Both the position numbers and the translations under genes were made by a program. From Psychrobacter sp. Pi2-1 (GTDB taxonomy: Bacteria > Pseudomonadota > Gammaproteobacteria > Pseudomonadales > Moraxellaceae), in the NCBI RefSeq assembly GCF_904846645.1, contig NZ_CAJHBO010000022.1, forward strand, positions 1-46,591: a DNA stretch of 46,591 bases. The letters run 5' to 3'. Shown piece after piece: positions 33,357 to 40,590 of this stretch (position 1 is the first letter of the stretch; each line of letters opens with the position of its first letter). The notes below the pieces were generated by a model that was given only the letters and a program-made list of their open reading frames with translations, searched no databases and had not been told where the DNA came from.

Positions 33357-33396
33357 AAATGGTCGGTTTTTCTGTAGTCAGTTAAACCGACCATTT
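33357..33396 (+). terminator. Terminator after the YjiH-type gene
   Basis: AAATGGTCGGTTT (33357-33369) and AAACCGACCATTT (33384-33396) form a perfect 13-bp stem. It ends the four-gene transcript and separates it from the aldehyde dehydrogenase gene 70 nt on. The long AT borders allow it to act in both directions. Confidence 0.8.
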
Positions 33397-33465
33397 AGCC
33401 AATCACATTATGAACGTTACGCACATAAAAACAATTTGATCAAAAATATAAGGCGATTGACCATT

Positions 33466-34977
33466 ATGGAAATGCTGAACTCTACAGATTTAACCAGAGA
33501 AACTGCCATACAAACGGCTCAAAACGAAGTTGTATTAAATGCCGCTTATATCAATGGTGACTGGGTTACGATTGAAGTATCTGAGACCGATTCTAATCAT
33601 TCAAATAACCATGCGTTGTATGATCCAAATTCAGGCGAGGTGATTGCAACGACGCGCTTATGTACCAGTGCCTATGTAGAGCAGGCAGTTGCAGCGGCTG
33701 ATGAAGCCTTTGCTGGCTGGTCACAGACTAGTGTAAGTGAGCGCGCCCGCTATCTAAATGCAATTGCAGAGTCTATGGAGCAGCAATTCGATAAGTTGGT
33801 TGGGCTGTCTGTATTAAACAACGGTAAGCCAATTGAAGAAGCAAAGATAGACGTCGGCGATGCCATTGCTTGCTACCGTTATTATGCCAACCTCATCACA
33901 GATCAGGCAACGTGGTCTAAGGTCTCAACGCTTGAGTCAGGCATACGCTTGTTAAAGACGTATGCGCCAGTAGGTATTTGTGCACTGATTACGCCTTGGA
34001 ATTTCCCGATGGTGACAACCTCTTGGAAGCTAGCACCGGCACTAGCGGCAGGTTGTACCGTACTATTAAAACCGTCTGAGGTGATATTATTACCAGAGCT
34101 TATGCTAGGTAATATCTTATCGGAAATTGGCTTGCCTAAAGGCGTGGTTAATATTTTACCGGGTACTGCTGAAGTGGGCACTGCGATGACCAGCCATCCG
34201 CTGATTGACAAAGTATCGTTTACTGGTAGTAATGTAGTCGGCGAAAAGGTGATGGTTCAAGCAGCAAAAGGCATTAAAGACATTAGCCTAGAGTTGGGTG
34301 GTAAGTCTGCTATTGTGGTCTGTGCAGATGCTGATATTGACTACGCTTGTGATTTAATCATTGGCGGTATATTTACCAATGCAGGTCAGATATGCTCGGC
34401 CACGTCGCGTTTGGTTGTACATCAAGATATCGCTGAGCAGCTGTTTGACACATTAAAAGTCAAAACGGAAAGTCTGCAGATTGGTGATGGTTTTGCGACA
34501 GAGACGCAAATGGGTCCATTGGTGAGCGAGCAGCAACTGAACCAAGTGAAAAAGTACTTTGACATTGCCACTGCCGAACAGCTTATTTGCCTAACGGGTG
34601 GCGAGATAGTGAGTGGCTCGGGCTATTTTGCGATGCCAACTGTCTATACGGATGTACCAACATCCAGTCAGTTATGGACAGAGGAAGTGTTTGGCCCTGT
34701 ATTGGTGAGTACTACTTTTACCGACGATGCAGAGGCAATTGCCTTAGCCAACAACAGCAAGTTTGCTCTAGCAGCAACCATCGTGAGCGCCGATGAGACT
34801 GCTGCGCTTGAGATGGCGCTACAAATAAAAGCCGGGCATATCTGGATTAACGAGCAACAAATCGTACTGCCAGAAGCAGGGTGGGGTGGGTTTAAGCAAA
34901 GTGGTATCGGCCGTGAGTTGGGCAGTGATGGTTTGTCCGCTTATCAGAAGAGCAAACATGTATTGTTGACCGATTAA
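33466..34977 (+). CDS. Aldehyde dehydrogenase, probably for 4-guanidinobutyraldehyde
   Basis: I prefer ATG 33466 (MEMLNSTDL, 503 aa) over the TTG at 33436. NAD(P)-dependent ALDH motifs: LITPWNFPMVTTSWKLAPAL, then LKPSEV, FTGSNVVGEKVM, LELGGKSAIVV with the catalytic Glu, and FTNAGQICSATSRLVV with the nucleophile Cys. TEEVFGPVLVST and GWGGFKQSGIGRELG complete the fold. It would convert the aldehyde made by the AruI-like enzyme into 4-guanidinobutyrate, the substrate of the ureohydrolase; in Pseudomonas this role belongs to KauB. The promoter must lie within the ~70 nt after the YjiH terminator, unless read-through occurs. Betaine-aldehyde or aminoaldehyde use is also possible. Confidence 0.82.
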   Translation: MEMLNSTDLTRETAIQTAQNEVVLNAAYINGDWVTIEVSETDSNHSNNHALYDPNSGEVIATTRLCTSAYVEQAVAAADEAFAGWSQTSVSERARYLNAIAESMEQQFDKLVGLSVLNNGKPIEEAKIDVGDAIACYRYYANLITDQATWSKVSTLESGIRLLKTYAPVGICALITPWNFPMVTTSWKLAPALAAGCTVLLKPSEVILLPELMLGNILSEIGLPKGVVNILPGTAEVGTAMTSHPLIDKVSFTGSNVVGEKVMVQAAKGIKDISLELGGKSAIVVCADADIDYACDLIIGGIFTNAGQICSATSRLVVHQDIAEQLFDTLKVKTESLQIGDGFATETQMGPLVSEQQLNQVKKYFDIATAEQLICLTGGEIVSGSGYFAMPTVYTDVPTSSQLWTEEVFGPVLVSTTFTDDAEAIALANNSKFALAATIVSADETAALEMALQIKAGHIWINEQQIVLPEAGWGGFKQSGIGRELGSDGLSAYQKSKHVLLTD

Positions 34978-35023
34978 TTGGATTCTTAACTAGATTGTCA
35001 TTAGCCACTGTAGAGGCCATTTA

Positions 35024-35075
35024 CTAGCTATCAGCATGACTGTTGACTGACTGTTGACTGATTGTTGATAGCTAG
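35024..35075. repeat. 11-bp tandem repeats inside a 10-bp inverted repeat
   Basis: TGACTGTTGAC occurs at 35037-35047 and exactly again at 35048-35058; a third diverged copy TGATTGTTGAT is at 35059-35069. The array is enclosed by CTAGCTATCA (35024-35033) and TGATAGCTAG (35066-35075), a perfect 10-bp inverted pair. It lies between the aldehyde dehydrogenase gene and the TetR gene. Confidence 0.65.
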
Positions 35076-35175
35076 ATCGCGCCCTAGCATTACCTTTGTT
35101 TACCAGACCGTTTCTTATATTAACTTTACTGTCGCACCCATTCAGGATAAAATTGAGCAATCATTCAAGTTTTAT

Positions 35176-35211
35176 AGCCGTGCCCATTTTCATATGAGGT
35201 CACGGCTTTTT
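35176..35211 (+). terminator. Terminator-like hairpin just before the TetR gene
   Basis: AGCCGTG (35176-35182) and CACGGCT (35201-35207) form a 7-bp stem followed by TTTTT. It probably ends the aldehyde dehydrogenase transcript. It lies only 15 nt before the TetR ATG, so any TetR transcript from upstream would cross it, and attenuation is possible. Confidence 0.6.
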
Positions 35212-35225
35212 AAATGGGGCACATT

Positions 35226-35837
35226 ATGTCACGCACCGCACTTTACAACCGTCATGACGCCTTGGAGCGTGCGCTACAGCTTTTTTGGCAAAAGGGCTTT
35301 CATGCCACGTCTCTAAAAAATATTGAGCAAGCGCTCGATATGCGCCCAGGTAGTATCTATGCCGCTTTTGGTAATAAAGAAGGCCTGTTTCAAGAAGCGC
35401 TAGAATACTATGCGCGTTTAGGATTGACCGAGCTTGAGCGAGTGTTGAGCCATCATGAAACGCCTTTATTAGGACTAGCCGCTTATATACGTCAGCTTGG
35501 CGGGATTCGTGATAAGGCGTTACCGAGCCGAGCTTGTATGTTGGTCAAGAGCTTACTAGAGCTGGGTACGCGTGAGCAGACAGCGTTAACCAAGGTGGAA
35601 ATGCTGTTGGCAGGTATGGAGACGCGATTTATAGAATGCTTTAGAGAAGCGCAGAATGTCGGTGAGATGGATAGTGAGCTTGACCCGGTTAGGCTTGGAC
35701 GCCGCTTACAAGCAGAAGTCATGGGATTACGTGCCTTTGCACAGCGTGACATAGAGAGCTCGACGGTACACGCCCTTGCTGAAGATATGGCCTTATCTAT
35801 AGAAGCACTGCGACTCGATGATTCGGTAAATGCTTAG
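35226..35837 (+). CDS. TetR/AcrR-family transcriptional regulator
   Basis: I place the start at ATG 35226 (MSRTALYNRHDALERAL, 203 aa), 6 nt after GGGG, rather than ATG 35214. The N-terminal HTH is typical: ALQLFWQKGFHATSLKNIEQ, then ALDMRPGSIYAAFGNKEGLF. The helical ligand domain follows (LLGLAAYIRQLGGIRDKA; ACMLVKSLLELGTREQTAL), with a C-terminal helix ALAEDMALSIEALRL. Its target is not clear. It is downstream of aldehyde dehydrogenase and convergent with the ynj-like operon, so it may act at a distance. There is no obvious divergent partner. Confidence 0.85.
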   Translation: MSRTALYNRHDALERALQLFWQKGFHATSLKNIEQALDMRPGSIYAAFGNKEGLFQEALEYYARLGLTELERVLSHHETPLLGLAAYIRQLGGIRDKALPSRACMLVKSLLELGTREQTALTKVEMLLAGMETRFIECFREAQNVGEMDSELDPVRLGRRLQAEVMGLRAFAQRDIESSTVHALAEDMALSIEALRLDDSVNA

Positions 35838-35880
35838 CGGTATGATGTCTGGGTTTTGATACGGCGTATATCTCAGACGC

Positions 35881-36507
35881 TTACTTGGTAGATTCGAGCT
35901 GCTTGAGGGTATGATACCCACCATGTATACGAGTAAAAATAGTAACAGCGCAGGCAATAGCAAAGATGCCAGCAAGTAGCACAAAATGTTGCGGCCAAAT
36001 ACAGAGAGCAATAAACAGAGCAATAGTCTCAGTGCCTTCTGTGAGACCATTAAGATAATAAAAGCTTTTATACTTAAACTGAGGCTTGTCTAGTGCAAAC
36101 TTTTCTGCAGCGATGGCAAAGGCCAAAAAGCTCGAACCTGTACCGATAAATGCCGCTAATAACAAGGCACCTGCAATAGCGTTTTGTTCAGGGTTGGCCA
36201 AAATAAACCCAAGTGGCACAGCGGCATAAAACAAAAAATCGAGGGTTATATCTAAGTAGCCGCCAGCGCTTGTGCTTTGCTGTGCGTAGCGTGCCATTGC
36301 GCCATCCAGCCCATCAAAGATACGATTCAATATAATTACTGCTAGCGCGCCATACCATAGCTCAAACGCGAGGAGTGGTAATGCCAACATACCAACCAAG
36401 AATCCAGCTACCGTAAGCTGATCAGCCGTAATACCGAGCTTATGCAATGTCGCTACTATTGGGGTTAGCAGCGGCTTGATGACGGGCGTAATAAACTTGT
36501 CTAGCAT
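35881..36507 (-). CDS. CDP-alcohol phosphatidyltransferase (YnjF-like)
   Basis: This 208-aa integral membrane enzyme carries the family signature D-x2-D-G-x2-A-R-x8-G-x3-D-x3-D as DGLDGAMAR, then GGYLDITLDF; the aspartates bind the metal and the CDP-lipid. About six membrane segments are visible (LPLLAFELWYGALAVIILN; FLFYAAVPLGFILA; ALLLAAFIGTGSSFLAFAIA; a C-terminal IALFIALCIWPQHFVLLAGI). It transfers a phosphatidyl group to an alcohol acceptor; which lipid is unknown. In E. coli a homologous gene, ynjF, follows ynjBCD, and the same order is seen here, about 80 bp after the ATPase gene. Confidence 0.82.
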   Translation of the reverse strand: MLDKFITPVIKPLLTPIVATLHKLGITADQLTVAGFLVGMLALPLLAFELWYGALAVIILNRIFDGLDGAMARYAQQSTSAGGYLDITLDFLFYAAVPLGFILANPEQNAIAGALLLAAFIGTGSSFLAFAIAAEKFALDKPQFKYKSFYYLNGLTEGTETIALFIALCIWPQHFVLLAGIFAIACAVTIFTRIHGGYHTLKQLESTK

Positions 36508-36587
36508 GCGAGCTGCCTTTTATATTTTGCTTGTTTTGATACTTTGACTGGGTATTTAGCGTTGATATTTGACTCTGATATCTAAAA

Positions 36588-37220
36588 TTATCGTCCTACA
36601 TAGATAACTTTGCCATTGGCTGCTTCAGCGTCACTTTGGTCGTGCGTGACCATAATAGCAGGCAACTTATGAGTACGAATCTGATCGAATACCAATTGCC
36701 GCGTATCCATTCTCAGTTGGGTATCAAGTTTGCTAAACGGCTCATCAAGTAGTATCGCTTTGGGCTCACTCAGCAGCGTGCGCAGTAGGGCGACACGTGC
36801 TTGTTGACCACCTGATAGATTATCAGGATGACGATCTCCCATCCCTTCTAAACCCACTTGCGCTAAAGACTGCGCTATTTTTTCAACTCGCTGTTTTTTA
36901 TTTCCTTTTGGCATGGCAAAAGCAATGTTGCCTGCAACGGATAGATGCGAAAACAGCAGTGCGTCTTGATACAGTACACCAATACGGCGTAAATGCGCTG
37001 GCAGGTGAGTCACGTTTTCATCGTTTAACCACACAGTACCCGTCGCGGAAAAATCGTTCGCTAAAGTGCCTGTTAGCCAGTTCAGTAAGCTGGACTTGCC
37101 ACTACCAGAAGGGCCCATCACGGTTAGGATGTCGCCACCAGCAATGTGCTCATTGATACTCAATAACTGCTCGTTTTGACGAAACAGTTGTAAGTCTTTT
37201 ATCTGTAAAGATGATGGCAT
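36588..37220 (-). CDS. ynjD: ABC transporter ATP-binding protein (YnjD-like)
   Basis: This 210-aa ABC ATPase has all the motifs: Walker A GPSGSGKSSLL, a Q-loop at LYQDALLF, signature LSGGQQARVALLR, Walker B AILLDEPFSKLD and the switch His in VTHDQSD. It powers import together with the permease and binding protein encoded upstream. Its closeness to YnjD rests mainly on operon layout (binding protein, large fused permease, ATPase, phosphatidyltransferase). The transported substrate is not established; thiamine-like or other small-molecule import has been suggested for this family on fold grounds. Transcribed leftward, 116 bp after the permease. Confidence 0.85.
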   Translation of the reverse strand: MPSSLQIKDLQLFRQNEQLLSINEHIAGGDILTVMGPSGSGKSSLLNWLTGTLANDFSATGTVWLNDENVTHLPAHLRRIGVLYQDALLFSHLSVAGNIAFAMPKGNKKQRVEKIAQSLAQVGLEGMGDRHPDNLSGGQQARVALLRTLLSEPKAILLDEPFSKLDTQLRMDTRQLVFDQIRTHKLPAIMVTHDQSDAEAANGKVIYVGR

Positions 37221-37335
37221 CAGGAACCCTTTATTTGCGTTTTTTACGACTGATTATTTTAATATTGAGTATTTTTAGTGGCTAGTTTTTTCATAACAGC
37301 TACTTTCACTACTTTTCTTATTCGTGGTCAACCTG

Positions 37336-39099
37336 CTACCGCGTGCCACTTCTAAAGAAGTATTTAGGTAGCACCCAAGCCAATATAAAACCGATGAGCG
37401 GTAGCGCCATTTGCATGATGGCATAGACGGCACTAGTGCGCCTACTGGCTCCGTTCGCCAGTGTCACCGCTTCTGTTGTGATAGTGGCAATACGTCCGCC
37501 ACCCGCCAATAGAGTTGGCAAATACTGACCAAAGCTGATCGCTAGACCGAGAGCAATGGCAATTAAAATAGGAGCAAATAGCTGCGGCAGCTTTATCTGA
37601 AAGAATATCTTAATAGGAGCAGCGCCAAGGCTGGCGGCCACATGAGCGAAACGTGAGTCTAAGCGTCGATAACTACTGGCCAGTGATAAAAACACGTACG
37701 GTAGCACGAATAAAAGATGGGCAAACGCCACGTTAAAAAATTCTGATTGATAATTGGCCAACTGCTGTAACCATACTAAGCCGAATAGAAACGCAATACT
37801 TGGTACCAAGAGCGGTAAGTAAATAATAAAACTGGTGAAGTGTGACAGTGGTTTAGCACTCAATTGCTCAGCTTCCAAGCATAGCAAAGTCAGAAAAACA
37901 GCAAAGGCAGTACTGACGGCCCCAATGCTAAGCGTATTGACCAATGGTGTGCTCATTTGGGTAAAGGCACTTTGAAAATGTAGTAGCACGAATTGCTCTG
38001 GTAGCATCGCAGGAAACCGCCAAAATCCTGCAAATGCCCATAACACAAGACCAGCAAGTGACAGTAGCATAAAACCAATCACGCCTACGGTAAGCATAGC
38101 GGTGACTTTTTGCCAGATAGCGTCTGCATAATGACGTTTGCCATTAACTGACGAAACACTAAATATTGCTTTGATCGTTTTTTCGCCACCCAGCCAAAAG
38201 GCGACTAAACCTGCTGTCAGTACGAGTTGTAATAATGCGCCTGCTGATGCCTTAATACGTAGAGTAAGATCAACATCATTGAACCATTGTATGATAGAGA
38301 CAGCAAGCGTTGGTGGTGTGTTAGGGCCCAATATCAACGGCATCTCAACGCTCGCACTGGCATAGGCCAACACGGCCAAAATCGGTAAACGTAGAAAAGG
38401 ATATAACAGGGGCAATACCGCCTTAAAAAATGCAGTAATTGGGTAATAACCTAAATTGAGTGCAACGGTATATTGTTGGCGCAATTTTTTGCCAAGCTCA
38501 GGCTGAGCAAGCGCGCCCAGTGCCATTAATAATAAAAACGGCAGCTCCTTTAATGTTAAACCCAAGATGATACTGATACCGTATGGATCATGCGGAAACA
38601 TACCATCGGGTGCCATCTCCCAACCAGTTAGCCACGGGGAGATGAGCCGTGCAAACATACCAGACGGCGCAATCAAAAACCCAACGGCAATGGCTGCAGC
38701 TGCATGAGGAATGACCAAGATAGGGCTTAGTAAGTGCTCAATACGCTGCAACCAAACACTGTTAAAAAACGCGGCCAATATCATCAGGGCAATGACAAAA
38801 GCGAGTAGGGTGCTGATAAGTCCTGTAGCAAGACTTAATGCAGCCATCTGCATGATGCCAGGCGTTTGCCACAGGTCTATAAACCCTTGTAGATTCAAGG
38901 TCGTTTTTTCTAGGGCAGGAAGCCAGCTCAGGGCAGGCAACAGTACACAGATGAGGCCACAGAGTACCGGTAGTATTAGTATGAGAATTAAGAGTTTGGG
39001 ACTAAAAGACACGATACGCGTAAACAGGTCTTTCTTATCAAGCGTAATCGGTCTAGGGCTATCACCTTTTTTCGTTATTTTATCAAAACCTGGGCTCAT
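37336..39099 (-). CDS. ynjC: ABC transporter permease (YnjC-like, fused two-domain)
   Basis: I start it at ATG 39099 (MSPGFDKITKKGD, 587 aa), whose ATGA overlaps the stop of the binding-protein gene, instead of the longer upstream frame. The protein holds two permease modules, each of about six segments, so a single chain makes the whole channel. Examples are LIPVLCGLICVLLPALSWL-type segments and a late FILAWVLPKYFFRSGT. EAA-like loops occur near LGYYPITAFFKAVLPLLYPF and LGAAPIKIFFQIKLPQLFAP. YnjC of E. coli has the same fused design. The substrate is unknown. Confidence 0.83.
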   Translation of the reverse strand: MSPGFDKITKKGDSPRPITLDKKDLFTRIVSFSPKLLILILILPVLCGLICVLLPALSWLPALEKTTLNLQGFIDLWQTPGIMQMAALSLATGLISTLLAFVIALMILAAFFNSVWLQRIEHLLSPILVIPHAAAAIAVGFLIAPSGMFARLISPWLTGWEMAPDGMFPHDPYGISIILGLTLKELPFLLLMALGALAQPELGKKLRQQYTVALNLGYYPITAFFKAVLPLLYPFLRLPILAVLAYASASVEMPLILGPNTPPTLAVSIIQWFNDVDLTLRIKASAGALLQLVLTAGLVAFWLGGEKTIKAIFSVSSVNGKRHYADAIWQKVTAMLTVGVIGFMLLSLAGLVLWAFAGFWRFPAMLPEQFVLLHFQSAFTQMSTPLVNTLSIGAVSTAFAVFLTLLCLEAEQLSAKPLSHFTSFIIYLPLLVPSIAFLFGLVWLQQLANYQSEFFNVAFAHLLFVLPYVFLSLASSYRRLDSRFAHVAASLGAAPIKIFFQIKLPQLFAPILIAIALGLAISFGQYLPTLLAGGGRIATITTEAVTLANGASRRTSAVYAIMQMALPLIGFILAWVLPKYFFRSGTR

Positions 39100-40394
39100 G
39101 GACTCACCCCATAACGTGCTTGCCAGCCTTGCTGGATGGCCTCTACCCAACTTGGATGCGGCTCGCTTACCGTGCGTTTGACACTATCAAAGGGCAGGGC
39201 GCTTGGATGGGGCTGCTTGGTTTTGAATAATGCTTGTTGTGCAGGGCTAAGTGTAGATTGAACCAGTACGCTTTTGTCACCCCATACCGAAGGGGTTTGT
39301 TTTTTTGCTTGGGCTTCTGGACTCATCAAAAAGTTGGCTACTAATTGTGCCGCCTGAGGATGGCTAGCGTTATAAGGGATAGCAACAAAATGAGTATTGC
39401 TTAAGCTGCCGTCACTCATGGCATAGCTGCGAATGCTCTGGGGTAAGTCATAGCGCTGCACGGCTGCAGGAACTTCTGGTGCTGAAAAGGTAAACGCGAG
39501 ACTCAGCTCCGTATCATCGACCAAGCGCCGCATCTGCGCACCTGTCTGTACAAACTGCTCGCCATTACGCCATAAGGTTGGATGAAAGTCATCCAAAAAC
39601 GCCCATAGTGGATCTAATACGAGTGCGGTGTTTTCTTCAGTGGCAGGCAAGTTGAGCTGCGCACTAATGTCTTTACCCGTTTGAGCGTCTTGTTGCTCAT
39701 GCAGCATAACTAAGACGTACTTTAAGAAACTCATACCTAAAAAATCAGGCGGTTTGGGGTAGCTAAAACGGCCAGGGTTTTGTGCTGTCCAAGTGGTCAG
39801 TTCAGTTAGCGTTGTTGGCGGTTTACTGGTCGATAAGCTGTCGTAATAGAACGTCAGAGAGGCTTGTCCCCACGGTGCTTCCATGCCGTTGGTCGGCACA
39901 CCAAAGTCGAAATTTACAGTTGGATTATTCTCTGGGTCAGTCAACGCAAAATTGGGCAGCTTGTTTGCCCATTGCTTAAGTAGCAATGAGTTCTCACTCA
40001 TGGTGGCAAAGTTAGCACCATTAATCCAGACCAAATCAACGCTGCCTTGATCGTCATTATGAGCAGATTTTTCTGCAAGTACACGACTGACTGCTTCACT
40101 GGTGTCGCTCAATTTAACATGGACTAAGTTGATATTGTATTTATCATCGACTTGATCGGCGACCCATTGTAGATAGGCGTTAATTTGTGGATCACCGCCC
40201 CATGCATAAAAGTAAACGTCTTGGTTGCTGCCTTGGGCTTCTATCTGCTGCCAAGGTGATAAGTCTTGGTTAATATTGGCAGTAGTTGGCGATGCTGTGC
40301 TCGCTGATATACCAATACAAATGCTCATCACCATAGCGTAGGTGCTATATCGCGTAAGACGTTTGAGCATCGGTAAAGTGGTAATAACGCGCAT
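39096..40394 (-). CDS. ynjB: ABC transporter substrate-binding protein (YnjB-like)
   Basis: This 432-aa periplasmic protein has a Sec-type N-terminus (hydrophobic YAMVMSICIGISASTASP, cleavage near residue 35-40). The mature part begins near the family phrase DVYFYAWGGDPQINAYLQWV, followed by LVWINGANFATM and FGVPTNGMEAPWGQASLTFYY. NTHFVAIPYNASHPQAAQLV and PEAQAKKQTPSVWG are typical late strands of the extracellular solute-binding family 1 fold. It delivers a ligand to the YnjC-like permease. It is the first gene of the operon, and no clear promoter box was found in 40395-40590. Confidence 0.83.
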   Translation of the reverse strand: MRVITTLPMLKRLTRYSTYAMVMSICIGISASTASPTTANINQDLSPWQQIEAQGSNQDVYFYAWGGDPQINAYLQWVADQVDDKYNINLVHVKLSDTSEAVSRVLAEKSAHNDDQGSVDLVWINGANFATMSENSLLLKQWANKLPNFALTDPENNPTVNFDFGVPTNGMEAPWGQASLTFYYDSLSTSKPPTTLTELTTWTAQNPGRFSYPKPPDFLGMSFLKYVLVMLHEQQDAQTGKDISAQLNLPATEENTALVLDPLWAFLDDFHPTLWRNGEQFVQTGAQMRRLVDDTELSLAFTFSAPEVPAAVQRYDLPQSIRSYAMSDGSLSNTHFVAIPYNASHPQAAQLVANFLMSPEAQAKKQTPSVWGDKSVLVQSTLSPAQQALFKTKQPHPSALPFDSVKRTVSEPHPSWVEAIQQGWQARYGVSP

Positions 40395-40590
40395 TCAAGT
40401 TTCCGTTATGATTTAAATGTTAGTAAAGCTGGTAAAGATTTCATAGTCTGCCATGTCAAACCAAACAGATACTACGAAATTTAAACCAGCTTTATTGGAG
40501 TCTTTTAACACTTTGCTACCAGTCGCGTCATTTAATGACGTTGATCAGCAAACTGCCCTTAATTAACTGATATTAACTAACTATCATTAA

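Noticed and set aside
35037..35069. CRISPR-like array before the TetR gene
   Set aside because: Three 11-bp units without spacers are a simple tandem repeat.
39100..39150. Longer start for the ynjC-like permease at 39150
   Set aside because: The extra 17 residues are encoded within the end of the binding-protein gene and do not look like a membrane-protein start. The ATGA overlap at 39096-39099 is the normal coupled start.
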